From NCBI GenBank assembly GCA_964627125.1, contig CAZVJQ010000013.1, positions 1-41,995 on the forward strand: a stretch of 41,995 nucleotides of DNA. Direction: 5' to 3'. The notes below the pieces were generated by a model. That model was not told the DNA's origin. It was given only the letters and a program-made list of their open reading frames with translations, and searched no databases. Origin of the DNA: Fastidiosipila sp964627125 (GTDB lineage Bacteria > Bacillota > Clostridia > Saccharofermentanales > Fastidiosipilaceae). Below are positions 25,035 through 32,365 of the stretch, one piece after another; positions within the stretch are counted from its first letter, which is position 1, and every line of letters begins with the position of its first letter. The position numbers and the translations under genes were made by a program.

Positions 25035-26639
25035 CTAAGATTCAGATTTCTCATCCTCATCAATATCAACTTGCTCGACATCCTCAACATTGCTCTCTTC
25101 TGCAATACTCTCTTCTTCACGCTCTACATAATTATCATTTAAGTTAGAGTTATCGAAAGTATTAACAAAGGCATTATCTACTTGCTCTGTCATTAGCTCA
25201 TCTTGCTTATCAATAGTAGGTTTTGCATCAACATTATTAGAATCTAAATTGGGCTCAGCATTCTTCTCTAACTCATTAGCAACTTCTTGAATGACATTCT
25301 TTTCAGAATCTTGTTCTAAATCAGTGTGAGCATTTTGAGTATTTAGGCTAGTCCAGTTATTTGTTCTAGCTGTATTACCTGCAAAAGGAGTACTCACATT
25401 AGTTACACTGTCTGGCATTTGCGTGGATGTAAAAGTATTTCTTCCTTGTTGATTCTGGTAAGAGTTTTGCCCAAATTGATTTTGTGAACCTTGTCCTGCA
25501 TGTGGGTTGCGGTTCTCGAATGGATTATTGGCTCTTTGTCCATAACTATTTTGGAATTGATTTTGGTTTTGTTGTCCATATGGATTTTGTTGTGTACCAG
25601 CTTGTCCATAATTATTTTGATATGGATTTCTTGGCCCTTGCTTAAATTGATTCTGAGAACCTTGACCATATTGGTTTTGCTGAGGATTTCTCGTATCTTG
25701 TCCATATTGGTTTTGTTGAGGATTTCTCGCATCTTGTCCAAATTGGCTCTGGTATGGATTTCTATTTGCTTGACCATATTGATTTTGGTAAGGATTTTGA
25801 CTTCCTTGCTGACCATAACGATTTTGTTGAGGATTAAATCCTTGTTGCCCATGAGGATTTTGTCCCTGCTGATTCATATTTCCTAAGTGCTGATATGATT
25901 GTTGCTGTTGATTTTGATCATAAAATCTCCAGCCCTGCTGTCCTTGTGGGTTTCTTGGGTCGAATCCTGATTGGGGTTGGCTTTCGCCATAACGATGAGC
26001 ATATGGATTTGGCTGATTATATGAACCAAACTGATTACTTCCTTGCCCTTGTAGTGACTCATGTCTATAAGTAGGAGCGTCATGTCTTGCTCCATAATTT
26101 GGAGTTGAACTCTGATAGTTTTGACTTCTATAGTGTTGGAAGTGAGCTTCAGCCTTTCTCTCTGCTTCAATTGCAGCCTCTGCCTCTTCAGGTTTCACTG
26201 CACTAGCAGATAACAACCCACCTAAGAACATAAGTGCCCAAATTACTATTGGTGCAATGAAGATTAGACTTCTTGAGAAAATTAGGAGTGCAACAAATAT
26301 AGCTAGGAAAATTATTGAATTTACAATGAAGCTAGCTCTCTTGTTATTGTGTTTTGCATTATTTAATGTGTACAAACCATAGAAGAAACTTATCAAGCCT
26401 ATTACACCAAGAATTGTACCTGCGATTATTAAGATATTTCTTATACCATAATTTTCTAAACCAAAATTAGATAGATTTAAATTTGCTAAGGTTTCTTCAG
26501 TTAAATTTGTAACTGCTACAGGCATTCTTTCCATCATGATGAATATAAGTACAAGACAAAAAATCCCCATTAAAATATTTAAGGTTCCAGAAAGGCGTAA
26601 TAGAAGTGTTCCTCTAGTTCCGCTCTTAAGTTTAGCCAT
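25035..26639 (-). CDS. Tetraspan membrane protein with a long Asn/Gln/Gly/Tyr-rich tail
   Basis: Hypothetical protein of 534 residues. The first about 150 residues carry four helices (near 14-35, 64-88, 97-117, 122-145) in a compact membrane domain. After a short charged helix (KPEEAEAAIEAERKAEA), residues about 170-400 form a low-complexity region dominated by N, Q, G, Y and P, with repeats such as 'NPQQNQYGQ' and 'NPYQNQYGQ'. The end (about 430-534) is acidic (EREEESIAEESNVEDVEQVD). The tail should be cytoplasmic and disordered, and its composition is like prion-like, condensate-forming domains. TGAGGA precedes the ATG. It is a single gene between the clpC terminator and its own. No family assignment is possible for the tail. 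Confidence 0.8.
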   Translation of the reverse strand: MAKLKSGTRGTLLLRLSGTLNILMGIFCLVLIFIMMERMPVAVTNLTEETLANLNLSNFGLENYGIRNILIIAGTILGVIGLISFFYGLYTLNNAKHNNKRASFIVNSIIFLAIFVALLIFSRSLIFIAPIVIWALMFLGGLLSASAVKPEEAEAAIEAERKAEAHFQHYRSQNYQSSTPNYGARHDAPTYRHESLQGQGSNQFGSYNQPNPYAHRYGESQPQSGFDPRNPQGQQGWRFYDQNQQQQSYQHLGNMNQQGQNPHGQQGFNPQQNRYGQQGSQNPYQNQYGQANRNPYQSQFGQDARNPQQNQYGQDTRNPQQNQYGQGSQNQFKQGPRNPYQNNYGQAGTQQNPYGQQNQNQFQNSYGQRANNPFENRNPHAGQGSQNQFGQNSYQNQQGRNTFTSTQMPDSVTNVSTPFAGNTARTNNWTSLNTQNAHTDLEQDSEKNVIQEVANELEKNAEPNLDSNNVDAKPTIDKQDELMTEQVDNAFVNTFDNSNLNDNYVEREEESIAEESNVEDVEQVDIDEDEKSES

Positions 26640-26732
26640 AGAAAATCCTCACTTTCTCACTGCTTTTATACATTATACCTATTAGAAACAATTATTTATA
26701 AAATTTAGATTAAATTATCTATTTCAAAATAT

Positions 26733-26774
26733 AAAAAAACCTGAACCTTCTCCACTTAGTGGGTCCAGTTCAGG
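26733..26774 (-). terminator. Terminator of clpC
   Basis: On the minus strand CCTGAAC and GTTCAGG close a larger hairpin with inner CCACT/AGTGG pairing, followed by seven T. A perfect palindrome TGCCAATTGGCA (26778-26789) lies between it and the stop codon. Confidence 0.9.
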
Positions 26775-26802
26775 CATTGCCAATTGGCATTATTTATTTA
26801 TT

Positions 26803-28620
26803 TTATAAACTTACTTCTTTACTGTCGTCACTTGAGTCGTCGACCTCTACTTCATTCGCAGACACTAATTTCAAATCATCATTGTTACTTCTAATAACGA
26901 TAGCTCCATCTTCGACATCTACAATTGCTGTATCACCTTCGCCGACTAATCCATCTAAGATTGCTTCAGAAATATTATCTTCAACATCTGTTTGGATCTT
27001 GCGACGTAATGGTCTAGCACCATACTCTGGGTCATAACCCTCCGCAGCTAGGAATGATTTTGCTTCATCAGTAATTTCTATTGAAATACCGATATCGCCA
27101 ACTCTATCCATTAGCTCATCTAGCATGTTTCCAGTAATTGCTTCCATTGAACTCTTACCTAACATTCTGAAGAAGATTATTTCATCCACGCGGTTGATGA
27201 ACTCAGGGCTAAGTGTATCTTTCAATTCACCCATTACAACTTCTTTGGCTTCATCGTAAGATCTACCACCATATAAGTCTCTCTCATCTTCAGGTGCATC
27301 TGTGCTACTTGCTGCACTTGTGCTTCCAAATCCAATTCTTCTTCCTTGGGCAGTTGTTAATGTTCTAGCACCAATATTGGATGTCATAATAATTATTGTA
27401 TTCTTGAAGTCTACTGTTCTACCTTGACCATCTGTCAATCTACCATCTTCTAACACTTGTAGAAGGATGTTTAGGACGTCTGGGTGNNNNNNNNNNNNNN
27501 NNNNNNNNNNNNNNNNNNNNNNNNNNNNNNNNNNNNNNNNNNNNNNNNNNNNNNNNNNNNNNNNNNNNNNNNNNNNNNNNNNNNNNTATTCATCTAATGT
27601 TGTTGCACCGATGATTTGTAGTTCACCACGCGCTAATAGCGGTTTCATGATGTTTGATGCATCAAGAGATCCTTCGCTCGCACCTGTACCTACTATTGTA
27701 TGTAGCTCGTCGATGAATAAAATCACATCTCCTGCACTCATAGCTTCATTTAGTACATTTTCTAAGCGCTCTTCGAACTCACCTCTATACTTGGCACCTG
27801 CTAGCATGCTGGTTAAGTCTAGTGAAATAATTTCTTTATCTTTAAGAGCTTCAGGCATCTCACCGCCGACTATCATTTGGGCTAAACCTTCGGCTATAGC
27901 TGTTTTACCAACACCTGCTTCACCTATCAAGACTGGGTTGTTTTTTGTACGTCTAACTAGGATTTGCATCAGCCTATTGATTTCTTCATCTCTACCAATG
28001 ATTGGGTCGAGTTTTCCTTCTTTTGCATAGTCATTTAAGTTTTGACCATACTTATCTAATGTAGGGTACTTACTGTCTGTTTCTTTATTAGATTTTCTAG
28101 CTGGAACTCCAAATGGATTTCTTGAGCTTCTAGGCTCTCTTGAAGTTTCATTACGTGTTGTTTTTACAACATCTGCATAAATTGAAATATATAAAATCCT
28201 TAAATCTACGTCCAATGCTGCTAAAATTCTATATCCTGCACTCTCGCCCTCGCGCAAAATTCCTGCCAAAATGTGCTCAGGTTCTACTGCACGTGAACCA
28301 TGCCTATTGGATTCAGCTACTGCTAATTCCATAACTTTCTTGGTTCTTGGTGTTAGGAGCGCCATCATTTGCTCCATGCCCAAGTTTCCAGTAATATCTA
28401 TATTCTTTGCTTCTTTATTATTTACTCTATCTAGAGCTTCTGAATAATTTTCAAGTTCTACACCTTGAGCTCCTAGCGCTTGAATTGCCTTAGAATCACC
28501 TTCTGCCAATATACCGGCTATTAAGTGTTCTGAGCCAATGTAATCTTGGTCATAACTTGATGCTGTCTTGTAAGCTACTTCAAAAACTCTATTAGTTCTA
28601 TCTGTATATCTCATTATCAT
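26803..28620 (-). CDS. clpC: ClpC-type AAA+ unfoldase (interrupted by an assembly gap)
   Basis: Hsp100 unfoldase that feeds proteins to ClpP, in the cytoplasm. The N-domain has two Clp_N repeats ('IGSEHLIAGIL', 'VEPEHILAGIL'). AAA domain 1 shows Walker A 'GEAGVGKTAIAEG', Walker B 'VILFIDELHTIVG' and sensor 'IIGATTLDE'. After the N-run it resumes in domain 2 at 'HPDVLNILLQVLEDGRLTD' and runs to the C-terminus. About 310 residues (end of domain 1, the UVR middle domain and Walker A/B of domain 2) are missing by comparison with B. subtilis ClpC (810 aa), so the gap hides about 0.9 kb. The start is the ATG at 28620 with GAGAGGA upstream. It is downstream of ctsR in the same operon. Confidence 0.93.
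   Translation of the reverse strand: MIMRYTDRTNRVFEVAYKTASSYDQDYIGSEHLIAGILAEGDSKAIQALGAQGVELENYSEALDRVNNKEAKNIDITGNLGMEQMMALLTPRTKKVMELAVAESNRHGSRAVEPEHILAGILREGESAGYRILAALDVDLRILYISIYADVVKTTRNETSREPRSSRNPFGVPARKSNKETDSKYPTLDKYGQNLNDYAKEGKLDPIIGRDEEINRLMQILVRRTKNNPVLIGEAGVGKTAIAEGLAQMIVGGEMPEALKDKEIISLDLTSMLAGAKYRGEFEERLENVLNEAMSAGDVILFIDELHTIVGTGASEGSLDASNIMKPLLARGELQIIGATTLDEXXXXXXXXXXXXXXXXXXXXXXXXXXXXXXXXXXHPDVLNILLQVLEDGRLTDGQGRTVDFKNTIIIMTSNIGARTLTTAQGRRIGFGSTSAASSTDAPEDERDLYGGRSYDEAKEVVMGELKDTLSPEFINRVDEIIFFRMLGKSSMEAITGNMLDELMDRVGDIGISIEITDEAKSFLAAEGYDPEYGARPLRRKIQTDVEDNISEAILDGLVGEGDTAIVDVEDGAIVIRSNNDDLKLVSANEVEVDDSSDDSKEVSL
27487..27586. other. Assembly gap 3 (100 N) inside clpC, true size about 0.9 kb
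   Basis: The flanks are not duplicated, unlike the other gaps. Protein comparison shows about 310 residues missing between 'ATTLDE' and 'HPDVLN', so the 100 N is a placeholder. Confidence 0.9.
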
Positions 28621-28666
28621 AAAGTGAATTTCCTCTCTTTTGTTTCTTGTTTTTTGTTTTTTCTTT

Positions 28667-28680
28667 GCTTTGGCCAAAGC
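28667..28680. repeat. Perfect 14-bp palindrome GCTTTGGCCAAAGC between ctsR and clpC
   Basis: The only full palindromic copy of the GCTTTGGCC motif, in the 105-bp ctsR-clpC spacer. Just upstream on the minus strand is a 9-bp hairpin (28683-28705, AGCACTTAG/CTAGGTGCT). Neither is followed directly by a T-run, so they look like processing or spacer structures, not terminators. Confidence 0.75.
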
Positions 28681-28725
28681 CAAGCACCTAGTAAAACTAA
28701 GTGCTCATATATTTCCTATTAAAAT

Positions 28726-29208
28726 CTATTTTCTAAATTTATCGAAGTTAATCAACATCTCAACTAGCATATTCTTCAAAATCTTCATTCTAACTGTATC
28801 TCTAATACTAGTATCTATATCCTCTAAGCTACTATCAGATGTAGCAACCATGAATAAGCTCGCTAACTCTTGTCTCAAAATACCGTAATCGTAGAAGTTT
28901 CTAATATGAACATCCGCCTCTTGCTGGGTCAGCTCGTCACCAAGCGAATTAACTACGTGCATTATGTAGCCTGCAATATCGTTTCCGGTATCGATTTTAT
29001 AAATCTTAATGGAACCTCCACCACCTCGACGACTCTCAACCCTATATCCTTGGCTGCTAGTAAAACGGGTGGAAATTACGTAGGTTACCTGGGAAGGTAC
29101 GCAGTTAGCACGTCTGGCTAACTCACCTCTTGTTATTTCCGTGTAACCATTATTTCTTTCCAACATCTCATCGATCATTGCTTCGATCAGGTCACTTATT
29201 TTTGCCAT
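28726..29208 (-). CDS. ctsR: CtsR, transcriptional repressor of class III heat-shock genes
   Basis: Dimeric winged-helix repressor that controls clp genes in Bacillota. The 160-residue protein has the family core: 'ITRGELARRANCVPSQVTYV' (helix-turn-helix, residues about 23-42), 'ISTRFTSSQGYRVESRRGGGG' (the Gly-rich wing tip that senses heat) and a C-terminal dimerisation domain. The ribosome-binding site is weak (GAAGG). It is the first gene of a ctsR-clpC operon whose promoter carries two perfect CtsR operators, so it controls itself. mcsA and mcsB, which usually lie between ctsR and clpC and inactivate CtsR in Bacillus, are absent here. Confidence 0.95.
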   Translation of the reverse strand: MAKISDLIEAMIDEMLERNNGYTEITRGELARRANCVPSQVTYVISTRFTSSQGYRVESRRGGGGSIKIYKIDTGNDIAGYIMHVVNSLGDELTQQEADVHIRNFYDYGILRQELASLFMVATSDSSLEDIDTSIRDTVRMKILKNMLVEMLINFDKFRK

Positions 29209-29246
29209 TTATATCGCCTTCTTTCAAATATTAAACTTTATATTAT

Positions 29247-29253
29247 TTTGACT
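29247..29253 (-). promoter_or_regulatory. CtsR half-site
   Basis: A lone AGTCAAA heptamer (minus strand) lies 12 bases downstream of operator A in the ctsR leader. It may be a weak extra contact. Confidence 0.35.
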
Positions 29254-29265
29254 TATGTGTTTTCT

Positions 29266-29282
29266 TTTGACTTTATTTGACT
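29266..29282 (-). promoter_or_regulatory. CtsR operator A
   Basis: AGTCAAA, 3 bases, AGTCAAA on the minus strand: a perfect match to the CtsR heptad repeat (RGTCAAA-N3-RGTCAAA). It overlaps the predicted transcription start of ctsR. Confidence 0.9.
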
Positions 29283-29285
29283 TTA

Positions 29286-29313
29286 ATTATACACTCTCAG
29301 TTGAACTGGTCAA
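29286..29313 (-). promoter_or_regulatory. Promoter of the ctsR-clpC operon
   Basis: TTGACC (29313-29308), 16 bases, then a perfect TATAAT (29291-29286) on the minus strand. CtsR operators lie on both sides. Confidence 0.8.
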
Positions 29314-29330
29314 GTGATTTAGCCATAAAG

Positions 29331-29347
29331 TTTGACTTTCTTTGACC
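29331..29347 (-). promoter_or_regulatory. CtsR operator B
   Basis: GGTCAAA, 3 bases, AGTCAAA on the minus strand, centred about 26 bp upstream of the -35 box. A second perfect CtsR heptad repeat. Confidence 0.9.
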
Positions 29348-29389
29348 TTTTAACTAAAAGTTCACAAGTTTTATTTAAATGATGAGGGA

Positions 29390-30322
29390 TCAATAAGCGT
29401 ACGCTATCTTAGCCTCAGCCTTAATTTTAAATAGTTTGGGTTTCATTTCATTGATACTTCTAGTCTTGTAGGCAACAGCAGAAATAAGTACTTTCTCATG
29501 CTCATCGCAGCAAGCATCTGCAGTTAACTTGTGCCCACCCTTAGAAATTCTCCAAAACTTAGTCTTAGTTAATTTCTCCTTACATGCAGGACAAAGCCAC
29601 TCATGCTCATTTGCCCTCCCTGGAAGCTCTTTAATTTCCTTAATACCGTCTAGCTCAAACTTATCTCTATAATTCATTGAAATATCGTAAGCATACTTAT
29701 AGAGCATTTTGAAGCAATCCTCGGCTTCAACAGAAAAGATTTCTTCTGTTCTCAACTTAGCAATGGTATTTTTGAAAATTCTAGCTGCATAGTAGGCATC
29801 ATTAACAGCCTTATGAAGTACCAACTCTTGATCTATATTTAACAACTCTAAGGCAGTGCTTATAGATATCTGGTTTCTTTGTTTAGTTTCGAGAGTTCTA
29901 CCGAACAATCTTTGAATATCCATAAATCTCATTCCTGAGGTCCATTCAAGATTATAGGCTTTAAAATTATTAACCCAAGGTTTTACATCATTATTGCTCC
30001 AAGTACAAAAGAGAATATCCATATCTGATCCATTAGTGCACCATTCTTTAAATGCTGCTATTGCATCTGGGAAATCTAAGCCTGTTTGTAGGCTCTCTTC
30101 TGTTCTTTGGGTTACTAGGGCTACGTGTTTGTGGATTTTCTTATTGAATCTAGCTTTAACATTAGTAGAAAATCTATCGAGGATGTTGAAATCTTCGTCC
30201 AGGCTATAAGCGCCTATTTCGATGATCTCTTCATTTAGTTGGGTTTGAGGGTTTTTATCACCTGCTCTCCTACTTCTAGGAGGGCTAATGTTCCACTCTA
30301 AATCTAATACTATATAACGCAT
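29390..30322 (-). CDS. DnaQ-like (DEDD) 3'-5' exonuclease with C-terminal zinc finger
   Basis: Predicted 3'-5' exonuclease of the KapD/ERI-1-like group, 310 residues, cytoplasmic. Exo I is 'IVLDLEWN' (Asp6, Glu8), Exo II lies in 'FCTWSNNDVKPW', and Exo III is 'LHKAVNDAYYAARIF', the H-x-A-x-x-D form of DEDDh enzymes. After residue about 235 the protein has CPAC...(about 28 residues)...CC, a likely zinc-binding tail that most DnaQ-like proteins lack. The substrate (RNA or DNA ends) is unknown. The ribosome-binding site is weak. A strong promoter lies at 30421-30449 with a leader of about 90 bases. Confidence 0.85.
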   Translation of the reverse strand: MRYIVLDLEWNISPPRSRRAGDKNPQTQLNEEIIEIGAYSLDEDFNILDRFSTNVKARFNKKIHKHVALVTQRTEESLQTGLDFPDAIAAFKEWCTNGSDMDILFCTWSNNDVKPWVNNFKAYNLEWTSGMRFMDIQRLFGRTLETKQRNQISISTALELLNIDQELVLHKAVNDAYYAARIFKNTIAKLRTEEIFSVEAEDCFKMLYKYAYDISMNYRDKFELDGIKEIKELPGRANEHEWLCPACKEKLTKTKFWRISKGGHKLTADACCDEHEKVLISAVAYKTRSINEMKPKLFKIKAEAKIAYAY

Positions 30323-30420
30323 CTATTCTCTACATTCTAGTTTGCTTACTTAATCTTACTAAGTTAAAACAGGCATTATTATTGCTTAATCAAGATAATT
30401 TTAAATTGCACAATAAACTA

Positions 30421-30449
30421 ATAATAATATCTCTAAAAAGACTTGTCAA
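30421..30449 (-). promoter_or_regulatory. Promoter of the exonuclease gene
   Basis: TTGACA (30449-30444), 17 bases, TATTAT (30426-30421) on the minus strand. The rest of the 298-base spacer shows nothing else beyond the NlpC-gene terminator. Confidence 0.75.
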
Positions 30450-30568
30450 AAAGTCTAGAAATCGTATTCTAATCCCTAATGAAATATTATATTGCAAAAA
30501 GCTATTCTAGATGCGAACTTCCTTGCAATATTCATTGCATATGCATTACATTATGCTAAAAATTGCGT

Positions 30569-30598
30569 AAAAAATGCTCCCAGTTCGTTGGGAGCATT
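30569..30598 (-). terminator. Terminator of the NlpC/P60 gene
   Basis: AATGCTCCCA and TGGGAGCATT form a perfect 10-bp stem with a 6-base loop, then a T-run follows on the minus strand. Confidence 0.95.
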
Positions 30599-30620
30599 GT
30601 AATTTTATATTTAATTGTTA

Positions 30621-32042
30621 TTAAGCAACTCTACCGTATCCAATAAACTTAGGTGCCCAGTATGAGTCCCACATATTTCTGTATGAGATACCATTTGAGT
30701 GTGCGCCTAAAATTTGGCCATTACCTGCGTAGATTGCTACGTGAGTAATATTTGAGTAACTACCTGTTGCTGAGAAGAATACTAAATCACCTGGTTGAGG
30801 ATTTGAGATTCTTGTAGTGCTGTAGTATTGCTGTGTTGCACTATGTGACAAGCTGTAACCATGTTGAGCAAATACATATTGTGTAAATCCTGAACAGTCA
30901 AATCCACGTGGGCTTGCTCCAGCGAATACATATCTAACACCAATGTAACGTTGTCCTGTAGCTAGGAAGCGACTACGGTTTGCTGCAGCTGTTGTTGTTG
31001 GAGCTGCTGTAGTTGTAGGAGCTTGTGTTGTTGTTGTTGTAGGTGCCTGAGTTGTTGTAGTTGTTGTAGGTGCNNNNNNNNNNNNNNNNNNNNNNNNNNN
31101 NNNNNNNNNNNNNNNNNNNNNNNNNNNNNNNNNNNNNNNNNNNNNNNNNNNNNNNNNNNNNNNNNNNNNNNNNGTTGTTGTAGGTGCCTGAGTTGTTGTA
31201 GTTGTTGTAGGTGCTTGTGTAGTTGTAGTTGTTGGTGCTTGAGTTGTTGTTGTAGCTTGAGTTGTTGCACGAGTAGTTGTAGTAGCACGTGTTGTCTCTC
31301 TAGTTGTTGATCTAGTAGTTGTTGTTGCACGTGTTGTTTCAGCTTCACTACTTGCTGCACTTGTAACTAGCACCATTTGCTCTATTTGGGCATTTGTAGG
31401 GATTTCTAATACTGTTCCTGCATATACAGGGTCTTCCCAGTGCATGTCGTTAAATTGAGCTAAATAGCGGTAATCTACATCTGCTCTTTCACCTAGATGC
31501 CACCAACCTTCACCAGCTGTTACTACAATTTCATTACTTACAGTTGTTGTAGGTGCTTGAGTTGTAGTTGTAGCTTCAGTTGTTGTACTTGATTCAGTTT
31601 CTGCTTCCGTTGTTACTTCTTCAGTAGTTTCAGAACTTTGTAGTTCTACTTCTTCTGAACTAGATTCAACTTCTTCAGATTTTACATCTAAAGAATCTGC
31701 AGAACGGTTTAAACCGTTATTCATTAATAATGCTAAATCATCTGACATATCATCATTGTGTGAATTAGTTTCTTTAATGATCTTTTCTTTACTTGTTTTC
31801 TCAGTGGAAATTTCTTCAGCGGATTGCGTAGCTAATGATAGTAAGTTTACATCGTTTGAAGTTTCAAGAGTTGTTTCTACCGCATCTGCGTCCCTGGCAG
31901 TACCTGTACTAATGTTCCCTAAGACTGGGATTACTATCGCTAGTGCTAGTGCTAGGCTTATTACTGGTAGAGCTCTCTTGAGTCTAGATCCGAAATGCAG
32001 CTTGATTTCTTCTGTTTCCGGATTTTGTTCGCTGTTCTTCAT
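30621..32042 (-). CDS. LysM - Thr-rich linker - NlpC/P60 peptidoglycan hydrolase
   Basis: Cell-wall endopeptidase that cuts stem peptides (usually gamma-D-Glu to meso-DAP). A basic N-terminus and one helix ('RALPVISLALALAIVIPVLG') export and anchor it. A Ser/Glu/Thr region, then a LysM-like module follow ('TAGEGWWHLGERADVDYRYL' to 'GTVLEIP'). A long (APTTTTTTQ)n linker leads to the NlpC/P60 domain, with catalytic Cys in 'GFDCSGFTQYVF', His in 'HVAIYAGNGQ' and a third polar residue in 'GAHSNGIS'. The start is the ATG at 32042, GGAG upstream; a TTG six codons earlier overlaps that site. The N-run at 31074-31173 lies in the linker. Its 41-bp flank duplication can be collapsed without changing the frame (141 bases), so linker length is uncertain. 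Confidence 0.92.
   Translation of the reverse strand: MKNSEQNPETEEIKLHFGSRLKRALPVISLALALAIVIPVLGNISTGTARDADAVETTLETSNDVNLLSLATQSAEEISTEKTSKEKIIKETNSHNDDMSDDLALLMNNGLNRSADSLDVKSEEVESSSEEVELQSSETTEEVTTEAETESSTTTEATTTTQAPTTTVSNEIVVTAGEGWWHLGERADVDYRYLAQFNDMHWEDPVYAGTVLEIPTNAQIEQMVLVTSAASSEAETTRATTTTRSTTRETTRATTTTRATTQATTTTQAPTTTTTQAPTTTTTTQAPTTXXXXXXXXXXXXXXXXXXXXXXXXXXXXXXXXXXAPTTTTTTQAPTTTTTQAPTTTAAPTTTAAANRSRFLATGQRYIGVRYVFAGASPRGFDCSGFTQYVFAQHGYSLSHSATQQYYSTTRISNPQPGDLVFFSATGSYSNITHVAIYAGNGQILGAHSNGISYRNMWDSYWAPKFIGYGRVA
31074..31173. other. Assembly gap 4 (100 N) in the APTTT linker
   Basis: The 41 bases before the gap equal the 41 bases after it. The true number of linker repeats is unknown. 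Confidence 0.95.
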
Positions 32043-32103
32043 AGAGTTCTTCTCCTTCAAAGCTTATGAGCTTTTGCTTATGAATGTTAAACATAACGTA
32101 GCA

Positions 32104-32132
32104 ATTTTATAACGTTATCTTAACAAAGTCAA
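32104..32132 (-). promoter_or_regulatory. Promoter of the NlpC/P60 gene
   Basis: TTGACT (32132-32127), 17 bases, TAAAAT (32109-32104) on the minus strand. The leader includes the GGAG site. Confidence 0.65.
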
Positions 32133-32214
32133 AACAAATCTCCCCTTAAACGATATTAACAGGAGATTCATTTAAAGAATTGTATACTGAATCATTCTGG
32201 ATGTCTAGTAGTAT

Positions 32215-32231
32215 GTTACGAGTTTGTTACA
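32215..32231. promoter_or_regulatory. WalR-like direct repeat upstream of the wall-hydrolase promoter
   Basis: GTTACG and GTTACA start 11 bases apart (minus strand TGTAAC-N5-CGTAAC). The WalR consensus is TGTWAH-N5-TGTWAH, so one position fails. It lies about 90 bp upstream of the -35 box. The remainder of the 323-base spacer holds only the promoter and the rpoC terminator. Confidence 0.35.
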
Positions 32232-32285
32232 AACATTTTAGATTATGTATATTTGGCATAGACCTGAAACCCTTTAACCATCGCA

Positions 32286-32320
32286 TAAAAGAAGCATCCC
32301 CCATAGTTTGAGAGATGCTT
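32286..32320 (-). terminator. Terminator of rpoBC
   Basis: On the minus strand AAGCATCTCTC pairs with GGGGGATGCTT (11 bp, two G-T pairs) around a 7-base loop, followed by CTTTTAT. Confidence 0.85.
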
Positions 32321-32365
32321 AATTAAAATCTTATTAATATATTACTATATTGAAATAATCAAAGA

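Noticed and set aside
25403..26170. Open frames overlapping the Asn/Gln-rich tail on both strands
   Set aside because: They lie wholly inside a well-supported gene and their composition follows from its repeats.
26778..26789. Operator at palindrome TGCCAATTGGCA
   Set aside because: It lies between the clpC stop codon and terminator, where a regulatory operator is unlikely. A single copy was seen.
28621..28683. Longer clpC N-terminus starting near 28683
   Set aside because: The added Lys-rich residues are translated from the GCTTTGGCC palindrome and an A-rich spacer. ClpC proteins begin with the M-R-Y/F-T-x-R motif, and GAGAGGA fits the ATG at 28620.
31023..31310. Cys-rich open frame on the plus strand and Gln-rich frame on the minus strand
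   Set aside because: Both are out-of-frame readings of the APTTT linker repeats of the NlpC/P60 gene.
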